Positions 52,551 through 60,506 of a stretch of DNA of 64,000 bases are shown one piece after another. The DNA comes from G963663365 sp963663365 (GTDB lineage: Bacteria; Hinthialibacterota; Hinthialibacteria; Hinthialibacterales; G963663365), in NCBI GenBank assembly GCA_963663365.2, contig CAXXIH010000006.1:86450-150449 (forward strand). The letters run 5' to 3'. The first letter of the stretch is position 1; each line of letters starts with the position of its first letter. Both the position numbers and the translations under genes were made by a program. The notes under the pieces were generated by a model. The model was not told the origin of the DNA. It ran no database searches and saw nothing but the letters and a program-made list of their open reading frames with translations.

Positions 52551-53396
52551 CTATTTTTCCGAACTTGCTCCCGGGATATAAACACGAATGTTATCTATTT
52601 CGACTTCCACGGGGCTTCCAGTCTGCTGAATGAACAGTGCCAGACCGCGGCGAGGTGGATCGAAGCACTCCACATAAGGGCTGCTGGAGATGAGTTGCCA
52701 GCTGTTTTGGGGGTACGTTGAGCATCCGCCCTCAAATTCGACAGCTCCTGATCGTAAATCGATGCTCAGGAAGTGCCCCTCAGCTCGGTACCAGATGCCA
52801 GGCATGGGTTGTATATGAACGGGCGGACTGATTCTTTCATTTTTCGATGAGATTTGAATCTCCTGTAAATCTCCGAGCCATCCCACGGAATATGAATGCA
52901 GCCGCGTTCCACGGAGTTTTCCTTCTTGAATTCGTAGAGCGCTTGATAAAGAAGGAAGTGCAAAACCGGATTCGTTCCCGGCTTGGCTTGATTTTCGTAT
53001 CCCGAATCCAAGCCCGGCACGGAATTCACCATCACGCGGAATTTCTTTTGGAAAACGGATGTCAAATTGCAGCCGGAATGGATACGGCAATTTTTCCGGA
53101 TCAAAATCTTCCACGTAAATCAGTTCCCAGAACGTATGCTGATTTTCGTCCGGCACGGCGCGCAAGCAACCGTTCAATACTTGCCATTCTCCGGAACGAA
53201 CGCGCCAAGAATCCAGTGTGTTGCAGTTATCAAAAACCAACGGATAGCGACGTTGTCCCTCCAGGAATTTGGGTATGATTTGCATAAATGCTACGACGGC
53301 GATAACCGTTCCTATTGTCATTTCCAGGCCATGACGCCGCATAAAAGCGAATAACTCGCGAGACGGTTTGCCGGTTCTATTTGGATTTGTACTCAT
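52551..53396 (-). CDS. membrane-anchored jelly-roll protein with pilin-like helix (paralogue 2)
   Basis: 281 residues. The leader is basic (FMRRHG) and the helix is LEMTIGTVIAVVAFMQII, with Glu25 and Pro42 at the pilin +5 and +22 spacing and KFLEGQ in place of NFLNAQ. The body matches paralogue 1: FDNCNTLDSWRVRSGEWQV, LQFDIRFPKE and RAGLGFGIR. No enzymatic motif was seen. Likely anchored in the inner membrane with the sandwich outside. First gene of a same-strand run: two paralogues, a pseudopilin and the sulfatase. Confidence 0.65.
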   Translation of the reverse strand: MSTNPNRTGKPSRELFAFMRRHGLEMTIGTVIAVVAFMQIIPKFLEGQRRYPLVFDNCNTLDSWRVRSGEWQVLNGCLRAVPDENQHTFWELIYVEDFDPEKLPYPFRLQFDIRFPKEIPRDGEFRAGLGFGIRKSSQAGNESGFALPSLSSALRIQEGKLRGTRLHSYSVGWLGDLQEIQISSKNERISPPVHIQPMPGIWYRAEGHFLSIDLRSGAVEFEGGCSTYPQNSWQLISSSPYVECFDPPRRGLALFIQQTGSPVEVEIDNIRVYIPGASSEK

Positions 53397-53412
53397 ATTC
53401 CGAATTTAAAGG

Positions 53413-53444
53413 AAAAACCCCCGGAACGTGACGCTCCGGGGGTT
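53413..53444 (-). terminator. rho-independent terminator for the nucleoside-type MFS gene
   Basis: On the minus strand, stem AACCCCCGGA (53416-53425) with TCCGGGGGTT (53435-53444), followed by a T run (A on the plus strand, 53413-53417). Confidence 0.85.
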
Positions 53445-53472
53445 ATGGTTTGCCTTGTTTGTTTTGTGGCGA

Positions 53473-54738
53473 TCACGCTTCACTGGGGGTGGAGTCCTGT
53501 TCATCCCGGTACCTGAAAAATACGGCAAAAAGAATAAGCGCGGCAATCGCGACACCGCAGGACACCATCCATTGGAATCCATAATCCACTGTTGTGGTTT
53601 GTGAATCCCGTACGACTTCAACGGCATGAATCATATTTATAGATTTCGCCTTTTCGGCTACCCAACCGCCAATCGGCCCGGCGGCAAAGGGCCCCACACC
53701 CAGGATGAAAATAGAGAACAGTGTTTGGGCGCTGGCACGAATATCCGACGAACAGACTTTGTCCACAAAAATAAATGCGGATACATAGAAACAACCGAAA
53801 CAGAAACCGTGGAATGCAATTGAGAAGGCCAACATGGGCAGTGAATGGAAATTGGCAAACAGGAAGAATCGGGCCGCATAGGCAAGGATGCCGACCATCA
53901 TGGTTTTCTTCAGGCCAAATTTTTTGGTCAGTATACCCACGACAAGTCCGAGAATAATCAACTCCGAAGCCTGTCCGATTGACATGAGATACTGGATATT
54001 GCCTGTCTGTACACCCACGTCCTCAAGGAATGTACTCGCCCACATAAAGTACCAGGTGTGAATTACACTGATCGGAAAGGAGATTAGAAACAGCACCAAG
54101 AATGAGGGATTACCGAGAAGTTTCAGCGCCTTTAACGGGGCCGGCTGTTCGCCTTTGCTAGGTGGTGTATGAGGGAGTGTGAAGCAGAATATGCCATAGG
54201 CGATTGAAATAACGGCCGACCAGCGCATGCAATCGGCCATAGCCAGCATCTTAACCTCTTCGGTCATACCTGCGGGAAGCCAGAAGAAAGGATAAATCCA
54301 GTTGATGACAAGCCATCCGATCGTTCCGAAAACGCGAATGGAACTGAATTGTTTATCCGGGTCAGAAAGATGATGAAAAGAGAGTGAATTGGTAAGAGAT
54401 ATTGTCGGGAAATAGATAACAGAATAAAGGATGGAAAGAATTAGGAACGCGTTGAAGTCCTCTACCCGGGATAGAATCCACATAATGATTCCGCCCGAGA
54501 GAGCGCTAAAGGCTAAGAACTTTTCAGTAGAGAAATAACGGTCTGCCAACTGACCGCTTATGAATGGAGCCAGGAGAGCCCCAATTGCGGCAGCCGCCCC
54601 GACGATCCACCCCACCTGGTAAGTTGTAAAACCGAGATAATTGCTCAGATATGCAGGAAGAATTGGCAGCCAGACGCCCCAAATAGCGTATTGCAGGAAC
54701 ATCATGGCTGAGAGTTTGACTCGAAGTCCAAGATCCAT
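53473..54738 (-). CDS. MFS transporter, nucleoside:H+ symporter-like
   Basis: 421 residues, 12 membrane segments. The start MDLGLRVKLSAMMFLQYAIWG and the WLPILPAYLSNYLGFTTYQVG segment match the NupG/XapB nucleoside symporter family. GGAG lies about eight bases before the ATG at 54738. Transports nucleosides or a sugar-like solute by proton symport; substrate is inferred only. It is terminated at 53413, and the upstream side contains a perfect inverted repeat. Confidence 0.85.
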   Translation of the reverse strand: MDLGLRVKLSAMMFLQYAIWGVWLPILPAYLSNYLGFTTYQVGWIVGAAAAIGALLAPFISGQLADRYFSTEKFLAFSALSGGIIMWILSRVEDFNAFLILSILYSVIYFPTISLTNSLSFHHLSDPDKQFSSIRVFGTIGWLVINWIYPFFWLPAGMTEEVKMLAMADCMRWSAVISIAYGIFCFTLPHTPPSKGEQPAPLKALKLLGNPSFLVLFLISFPISVIHTWYFMWASTFLEDVGVQTGNIQYLMSIGQASELIILGLVVGILTKKFGLKKTMMVGILAYAARFFLFANFHSLPMLAFSIAFHGFCFGCFYVSAFIFVDKVCSSDIRASAQTLFSIFILGVGPFAAGPIGGWVAEKAKSINMIHAVEVVRDSQTTTVDYGFQWMVSCGVAIAALILFAVFFRYRDEQDSTPSEA

Positions 54739-54865
54739 GGTTATCTCCAGATTTGCCGATGTAAAAAGTTTTGCCATCGTACGCTGTCTGTGGGCAGGCT
54801 GGCAAGATGCTCAACAGGATGCACGATGGATTGCTGGAACATGTGGCGGAGCCACGACTTACAGT

Positions 54866-54897
54866 TTTGTCAGTTCAAAAGCGCCATAACTGACAAA
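54866..54897. promoter_or_regulatory. 10-bp inverted repeat, operator-like
   Basis: Perfect repeat TTTGTCAGTT (54866-54875) and AACTGACAAA (54888-54897) with a 12-base spacer. Half-sites are 22 bases centre to centre, about two helical turns, a spacing that suits a dimeric regulator. It lies upstream of the MFS gene, on the far side of its start. Confidence 0.55.
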
Positions 54898-55258
54898 TGA
54901 GTCATTAATATTGTCTGTCTAGATTTTCTTATCTGATTCCACGTGAGGGGGGGAGGATTACTAAGTTTTGTAACCTCTTGAATATAAAGAGATTACAATT
55001 TTAGAGGGTTGTTATTTGCACTCAGGACAATCCAATTGCAAAAACGGCACAATGTTTGCGCTAAAAGGGTGATAGTTGAAAGATTGAATCCTAGTTTGGC
55101 AACACACTCGCGGTTCGTAATGGCTGGTGAAAGCCAGCTCCCTCGGGGGTGCTGAAAGAAGTAAGCAAGGATTACCAAGTTTTGTATTGATTTGTGCTGT
55201 GTTTTGAGTTGATTGTTGAACGCTGATTGTACCGATTGATTGTTCCGAACCGCTTTTG

Positions 55259-55297
55259 CTCCCCGGCACCGTAAGGTGCCGGGGAGTTCTGATTTTT
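55259..55297 (+). terminator. orphan intrinsic terminator-like hairpin
   Basis: Perfect 12-bp stem CTCCCCGGCACC/GGTGCCGGGGAG with the tetraloop GTAA (GNRA type), then TTCTGATTTTT. It is oriented plus, but no plus-strand gene ends within 370 bases upstream. Confidence 0.7.
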
Positions 55298-55511
55298 GGC
55301 CTTGAATGTGATTTAATCCTGTACTGAGGATGTTCCGAAGGTATTAAAATCGCCACGTAACCGAACGCAAAGTGGTTTTGGCTGTATGCTGGCTTTTATG
55401 AACCGGGTGGAGACATTATCCTGTTGGTCCCTATCGAGGAAGGATCCCTCCTGTAAAAGAATGGATCCTGCTTCATCGGGGGGATATTCTGCAATCTAAG
55501 GATCAATCATC

Positions 55512-56372
55512 ATGACGCGTTCTCGAACCGCATCTCTGTCTATACTTCTTACCGCTTTTGGAATTTGTATCGGACTGCTTTTTGGAGGTTGCGCGGGTAT
55601 GTGCAAGAAATGTTCATCTTGCACAGATGCTCCGGCATGCGCGGCCTCGGCCGAAAAATGTGCTTCATGCCCGAAGGCTTCAACCTGTCCGGCTGCGGCC
55701 AAGGCATGTGCAACATGCCCGAAGGCTTCAACCTGCTCGAATTCAAAAGCCACCTGCAAAAAGGCTTGTGCCGAAGGCGAAGTCGTTGATCCCGTTTTGA
55801 GCGCATTGGGCGATATGGAATTACCGGCACCGGACCGGCTCGCCGAATATGGCTACACAGAACTTTTCGATGGGAAATCGCTTGAAGGTTGGGCCATGGC
55901 TGGTCCTGGAGAATTCCTGCTTGAGCATGGCAACCTGGTGACCAAAGATGGCATGGGGCTGCTTTGGTACAAAGAGAAAATGTTTAAAAATTTCACGCTG
56001 GTTGTGGAATGGATGAATACCAGCAAGACAGACAACAGCGGGATTTTTGTCCGTTTCCCGGATCCGGGGAATGATCCATGGGTGGCCGTAAACGGGGGCT
56101 ACGAAGTGCAAATAGACGATACCTCGGCACCTCCGGCCAGCTCCGGATCCATCTATAGTTTTGCTCCTGCAACGAGTTTAGAGACAAAAGGAATTAATCG
56201 TTGGAACCGGTATGAGATCACGGTTGTGGGGCAGAAGTACACGGTTGTGGTAAACGGGCAGATGGTCTGCGAATTTACCGGCGAGAGAGCTTTAGAAGGC
56301 TATATCGGGCTCCAGAATCATGATCCTACAACCAAGGTTTTATTCCGGCGCGTTGCCATTAAGGAACTGTAA
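55512..56372 (+). CDS. Cys-rich DUF1080-domain lipoprotein
   Basis: 286 residues. A lipoprotein signal (lipobox FGGC, Cys27) is followed by a Cys-rich segment (31-86) with twelve more Cys in repeats of the kind CxxCPKASTC. The C-terminal domain (about 110-286) is DUF1080 (3-keto-disaccharide hydrolase-like): YTELFDGKSLEGWAM, LWYKEKMFKNFTLVVEW, NSGIFVRFP and GYIGLQNHD. These domains bind or act on glycosides in many PVC-type bacteria. AAGGA nine bases upstream supports the ATG. A strong terminator follows. Confidence 0.85.
   Translation: MTRSRTASLSILLTAFGICIGLLFGGCAGMCKKCSSCTDAPACAASAEKCASCPKASTCPAAAKACATCPKASTCSNSKATCKKACAEGEVVDPVLSALGDMELPAPDRLAEYGYTELFDGKSLEGWAMAGPGEFLLEHGNLVTKDGMGLLWYKEKMFKNFTLVVEWMNTSKTDNSGIFVRFPDPGNDPWVAVNGGYEVQIDDTSAPPASSGSIYSFAPATSLETKGINRWNRYEITVVGQKYTVVVNGQMVCEFTGERALEGYIGLQNHDPTTKVLFRRVAIKEL
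55666..55735 (+). repeat. 22-bp direct repeat, period 48 bp, in the Cys-rich segment
   Basis: The 22-bp sequence starting CATGCCCGAAGG is identical at 55666-55687 and 55714-55735. It encodes part of each CPKASTC unit, so the Cys-rich segment grew by recent internal duplication of 16 codons. Confidence 0.85.
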
Positions 56373-56424
56373 TCCCTTGGCTGGATGTTTCCTCTAAGCC
56401 TGTAAACATGCGAATATGTTCCGG

Positions 56425-56460
56425 CGCTCCCGGCGTGAATATCGTGCCGGGAGCGTTTTT
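56425..56460 (+). terminator. rho-independent terminator after the DUF1080 gene
   Basis: Stem CGCTCCCGGC (56425-56434) with GCCGGGAGCG (56446-56455), 11-base loop, then TTTTT. Confidence 0.9.
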
Positions 56461-56592
56461 ATGCCCATGTATATTTTCAATTTCGCCGCCGTTAAGCTGG
56501 ACGAAAGGGTTTTTGTGGTTCATGATAGTTGACGGGCACTAAGGGTGGTTATTGGGCGATGAGGCATAAATCAGGAGGCGGGTGATTATCGA

Positions 56593-57261
56593 ATGGCAGA
56601 CGAATTTAAGGACAAAGGCGTCCCGGATATATCGGCGTATCATACACGGGAATCCGAAGAACGTTACCATAAGCCTCATTCCAAAGAGGATCCCTTCGAT
56701 CTTACCAAAAGAAATAACCGCTTTGTGTGTTGGCATTGCGGCGGTCCTTTTATTGTCAGCCGGAATGCCAGAAAATTACAGTTAATTCGGGACGGTATTA
56801 TTAAACGTCCACTTTGCGCTCCATGTGATAAGCGGGATATCGATTTGTCTGCGGCCGTAAATCAGTGTTTGAAGATGCTGGGCGGGCACTGTTCGGTTGC
56901 CGATGTGTTGGCACTATATACCGATGAACGGAGGGCCAAACAGTATTTTAGAGATCCCTATAAACAGGTGCGCATGGTTTATAAAGGAAAAGATGCGCTC
57001 TGTATGCGGGATATCGAGGGTTGGCTGGAAGACGGCACCTTGCGCACCGAAGATGACGGCAGTATCAGCGCTCAAACCAAATCGTATATGCGGGAACTTG
57101 AATTCCGGGCGCAAGTGCGCGAGGTAAAAGAAGATATACGCCGCAAAGAAACACCACCACCGCCCGAACTGGATGATGGTTCCATCGCCGTTTCACGCCG
57201 CAAAGAAGACGGAGGGGCATCGGTAGGAGCCCATTACCGGAATATTATGAAAGAACTTTAA
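56593..57261 (+). CDS. hypothetical zinc-finger-like protein, 222 aa
   Basis: Not recognised. It has a possible zinc ribbon with C46-x2-C49 (CWHCG) and C75-x2-C78 (CAPC). The middle (90-165) is helical with KMLGGHCSVADVLALY, and the C-terminus is charged with a PPPP tract. No signal peptide or membrane segment. AGGAGG lies about 14 bases before the ATG, a long gap. Probably cytoplasmic nucleic-acid or metal binding; inference only. Confidence 0.65.
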   Translation: MADEFKDKGVPDISAYHTRESEERYHKPHSKEDPFDLTKRNNRFVCWHCGGPFIVSRNARKLQLIRDGIIKRPLCAPCDKRDIDLSAAVNQCLKMLGGHCSVADVLALYTDERRAKQYFRDPYKQVRMVYKGKDALCMRDIEGWLEDGTLRTEDDGSISAQTKSYMRELEFRAQVREVKEDIRRKETPPPPELDDGSIAVSRRKEDGGASVGAHYRNIMKEL

Positions 57262-57325
57262 ACACGGTTGTTTGAAACCGTCTTATACTATTTTTGCCTT
57301 TCTTTTCCTGTGTCTACCTTCTCTT

Positions 57326-58099
57326 CTACTGTTTTTCCGGTTTGATTACCCCGATCGTATTGATTTTGCCCGGCTTGATTGTGCCTTTGAGGGCAAAGAT
57401 ATCGAGCCACAACGATGGAATCCGGTCTCCAATAACCAGCTCCTTAATTTTTTCTTCAGACAATGTCTCGGCGCCTGTAGATTTGGCCGGATCATAGTAG
57501 ATGCCGTAGCGTTGCTTCAACGATAAGGCGTCAAGTTCTGTGGTCTCTTGTGGATCGCCGGAAGGAATCTTTCTTACCCTTTCGCGCATCTCAGTATAAA
57601 TGTTATGCACCTCAGTTGAGACAACCGGATCGGCCGCCAGAGCAGCGACCAAATTGCCGGTATGCCAACGAAATTCGCTGAACGACATTCTGTGCCGGTC
57701 AAGAATTTGGCCGAGTTCCGTCCAAATCAAGCCCATGGCCCGGATGACATCCCGGGCAAAATCAAAGTACTCCCGGAATCCTGCTCTTTCCCCGGATTGA
57801 AGCTCCTTAAACCTATCCATAGGTATGTGGGTTTGCATCACTTTGTTCCAGTCATTTCGAATCATGAGGAAAAGAATGAAACGTTCGGATTCGAAGTTTA
57901 CTTTGTCCGGCTCGGTGAATTCGTATTTGCCGTTGGTTTTTTCCAGTTCTTGGATGCCTGTTTGAAGTGATTGCCCAACATCTTCAAAGACACCTGAAAC
58001 TGAGGAATACGTGTAAAAAAGCACGCCCGCAACAGCCACAGCTACTACGAACCCCAAGCCACTACACCCAATACAGCTGATTTTTAACCATTTCGGCAT
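57326..58099 (-). CDS. hypothetical single-membrane-segment protein, 257 aa
   Basis: Not recognised. An N-terminal membrane helix (about 12-31, preceded by CIGCSG) is followed by a helical, charged body (35-230). No signal cleavage site is obvious, so it is probably an inner-membrane protein with a periplasmic domain. It ends convergent with the zinc-finger gene and lies 110 bases downstream of an MCE lipoprotein on the same strand, suggesting an envelope role. Confidence 0.6.
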   Translation of the reverse strand: MPKWLKISCIGCSGLGFVVAVAVAGVLFYTYSSVSGVFEDVGQSLQTGIQELEKTNGKYEFTEPDKVNFESERFILFLMIRNDWNKVMQTHIPMDRFKELQSGERAGFREYFDFARDVIRAMGLIWTELGQILDRHRMSFSEFRWHTGNLVAALAADPVVSTEVHNIYTEMRERVRKIPSGDPQETTELDALSLKQRYGIYYDPAKSTGAETLSEEKIKELVIGDRIPSLWLDIFALKGTIKPGKINTIGVIKPEKQ

Positions 58100-58209
58100 T
58101 TTCTTACCTACCTGATCGCTCTTATTGCTCAGATTCTGTCGCTCTGTTTGGATTATAGAATAGTTTTACGGATTTTTCCCGCGTGGATATTTAAATCCGG
58201 ATTTTGATC

Positions 58210-59211
58210 TCAGGGTTTACCAGCCCCGCTCTTGCCGTGGATTAGAGACGAAGGATCACGTTCAAGGTACTTCAATAGCTGCTCGGCGGCGTCAAAACCT
58301 TCCTGTGCCTGCCTAAGTGTCTTTTGCAGCTCCGATTCCATACGTTCCATGGCCTCACGGCTTGTCCTTAGCAGCTCATCGGCGTTTGCCGAGTTTGTTT
58401 GCAGTTCTTTGGCCAGTGCTTGAAACTCCTCCATCGTTTGGTCAAAGGATTCGCCCTTTTCTTGGAGTTTAGCCTCGTTGATCTCACTTTCGATTTTCTC
58501 CAGAATACTCTGCGACTGTTCCGCGAGAGTGTCCAGACGAGTGCGAGCCGATTGGATTGTGTTTTGAAGCTCGCCCAGGGCTTGGCCAAAGTCTTTGCCG
58601 TTTTCTTCGATCTGCACTTGTACCGCAATAAGAACGTCTCCAGCCAGCTGACGTAACTCTTTCACGCTGGTTCTGGTCTCCAAAGCAAGGTCACTGCCAC
58701 GGCGTAGAATATCGGCGATGACGCCTTGCTCGGGGCTGCCCACAGCGTTTTCGAAGCGTCCGAGCAATGAATCGACCTTATCTAGCACTTCCGGCAAACC
58801 TTCAATGGCTAGTGGTAAAGACGGCTTGACTTCTCCGGGGATTGTTCCCCCCGCCTTTAGCGAAGGACTTTGCTTGCCACCCGGGGTAAGTTTGAGATAC
58901 GGCCCGACTTCCTCAACAACCACCGATGCACGCATGTCTTCCCGCATAGGCACGTGTTCCAAGACAACGGAAATTTCGGCCTGCACTTGATTGCTTTCGA
59001 GTACGCGCACTTCGTCAACGCGTCCAACCGGGGCACCCAGGCAGCGGACATCCGCTCCTTGCCCCAGGCCATGCACATCCTCATTGAAGATCACGTAATA
59101 GGTTCCGGTGCGAGGCTCGCCGGAACAGCCATAAAAAGCACAAAAACCGCCCAGACATAGAACGGTCCAGACCGGAATGAACGGCATCGAGTATTTTTTG
59201 TGAGTCAACAT
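58210..59211 (-). CDS. MCE/MlaD-domain lipoprotein
   Basis: About 333 residues from 59211; an upstream ATG at 59268 is also possible and no site is decisive. A lipoprotein-type signal (VWTVLCLGGFCAFYGC, lipobox YGC) is followed by an MCE domain (about 35-120): YYVIFNEDVHGLGQGADVRC, LGAPVGRVDEVRV and REDMRASVVVEE. A long coiled coil (130-320) follows. MCE proteins carry lipids across the periplasm, usually with an MlaE permease and MlaF ATPase. Neither is nearby, and the lipid anchor replaces the usual membrane helix. Confidence 0.8.
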   Translation of the reverse strand: MLTHKKYSMPFIPVWTVLCLGGFCAFYGCSGEPRTGTYYVIFNEDVHGLGQGADVRCLGAPVGRVDEVRVLESNQVQAEISVVLEHVPMREDMRASVVVEEVGPYLKLTPGGKQSPSLKAGGTIPGEVKPSLPLAIEGLPEVLDKVDSLLGRFENAVGSPEQGVIADILRRGSDLALETRTSVKELRQLAGDVLIAVQVQIEENGKDFGQALGELQNTIQSARTRLDTLAEQSQSILEKIESEINEAKLQEKGESFDQTMEEFQALAKELQTNSANADELLRTSREAMERMESELQKTLRQAQEGFDAAEQLLKYLERDPSSLIHGKSGAGKP

Positions 59212-59352
59212 GCCGCCATAACACGCCACCCGGAGGCTTCTGTCAAGAAAGAGCATGTCTTTGAACATGGAAAATCGTACACAGAAAGGCGGTTGATTTC
59301 CTTTTGGATGGGTATAGCGGGCGCCAGCTGTCCGGTTTGATGTTTATAGTGA

Positions 59353-60447
59353 TTAGACGATCTTTTTGTGCCGCTGGTTCATGTAATCGATCAACAGGTA
59401 TTGGCCCAATGTGTGTGGCGAGGTGAAGTAGGCCTTACCTTTTGTGATCTGGGTTTGGCGTTGGACGAATTCAACGAGAGGCATGTCGCGGGCCAACATG
59501 AAGGTATTGATGGTGATTCCTTTGCTCCGGCATTTTTCCGCCTCGAGGAGCGTTTCGTGGATAATCCAAGGATCAACCCAGGAATGCCGGACGATTTCGC
59601 CCTGATGCCAAATTGCCGAAGGTTTGCCATCAGTGACCATGATGATCTGTTTGTTGTCACAGTTTTGTTTGGCGAGCAGCCGTTGAGCCAGAGCCAGGCC
59701 GGCTTTGGTGTTTGTGTAATAGGGGCCCACCTGGCTGCTCATGATCTCACGTACGGATATCTGGCGGGCGTCATCATAAAAGAGGAGCACATCCAAAGAA
59801 TCCTGCGGGTATTTGGTCTCGATCAAATGGGCCAAAGCAATTGCCACTTTTTTGGCTGGGGTGAAACGATCTTCTCCATAGAGGATCATGCTATGGCTGA
59901 TATCCAGCATCAGCACGGTTGCGCATTGGCTTTGATGCTCGGTTTGTATGATTTGCAGGTCCTCTTCTTCCAGTTCGATAGGCAGATGAATACCACCACG
60001 TATGAAGGCATTTTGAAAAGTCCGGGTGATATCCAGATTGAGATGATCGCCGAATTCCCAGGTTTTATCCTCCCCGGTAAATATGTCTCCGGCGCCTTTG
60101 TAAGGCGTCTCATGGTGTCCGGTATGCCCACGTTGAATAGATGAAAGAAGTTCTTCGAGGGTTTGTTCACTGACAATCCGCAGGCCCTTATCCGAGAGCT
60201 GCGTGAAATTCCCGTCGCTGTCTATAAAGCCCGCCTTTTCGAGGATCGAACGAATTCGTTGTATAACACGGTCAGCGTGCTCATCATCCCCAAAGAGGCC
60301 ACTGTCGCGCAACATTTCAAGTGCTTGATCCACATCGCCATCCGTCAAAAACAAGAAGTCTTTAAGCAAATCCAGGAGTTCTTCAGCCGATGTGAAAAAA
60401 TCATCGTCGTCATCACCGGTGAATTGTGTGTAGGCGAAGTTTTTCAT
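59353..60447 (-). CDS. VWA-domain protein paired with MoxR-type ATPase
   Basis: 364 residues. The C-terminal half (about 175-340) is a von Willebrand A domain with the MIDAS motif LDISHSM (D182, S184, S186) and later IIMVTDGKPSA. The N-terminal half is acidic (DDDDDFF) and helical. In the genome it lies 60 bases downstream of the AAA ATPase, the usual VWA/MoxR or chelatase-like arrangement in which the pair inserts metal or remodels a target complex. The target is not known. Confidence 0.85.
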   Translation of the reverse strand: MKNFAYTQFTGDDDDDFFTSAEELLDLLKDFLFLTDGDVDQALEMLRDSGLFGDDEHADRVIQRIRSILEKAGFIDSDGNFTQLSDKGLRIVSEQTLEELLSSIQRGHTGHHETPYKGAGDIFTGEDKTWEFGDHLNLDITRTFQNAFIRGGIHLPIELEEEDLQIIQTEHQSQCATVLMLDISHSMILYGEDRFTPAKKVAIALAHLIETKYPQDSLDVLLFYDDARQISVREIMSSQVGPYYTNTKAGLALAQRLLAKQNCDNKQIIMVTDGKPSAIWHQGEIVRHSWVDPWIIHETLLEAEKCRSKGITINTFMLARDMPLVEFVQRQTQITKGKAYFTSPHTLGQYLLIDYMNQRHKKIV

Positions 60448-60506
60448 ATTTCTTGTTGCCTGTGAGCAAAGTTTCCGGATTCGCTCTCAATAGGCCATAC
60501 GGTGAT

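Larger units (their letters stand above)
54739..55511. other. 773-base intergenic region with repeats and a terminator-like hairpin
   Basis: No protein gene supported. It holds an inverted repeat (54866-54897), a nearly exact 18-bp direct repeat, GGATTACTAAGTTTTGTA at 54955-54972 and GGATTACCAAGTTTTGTA at 55169-55186 (17 of 18 identical), and a GUAA-loop hairpin with T tail at 55259-55297. A small RNA could lie between. Confidence 0.6.
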
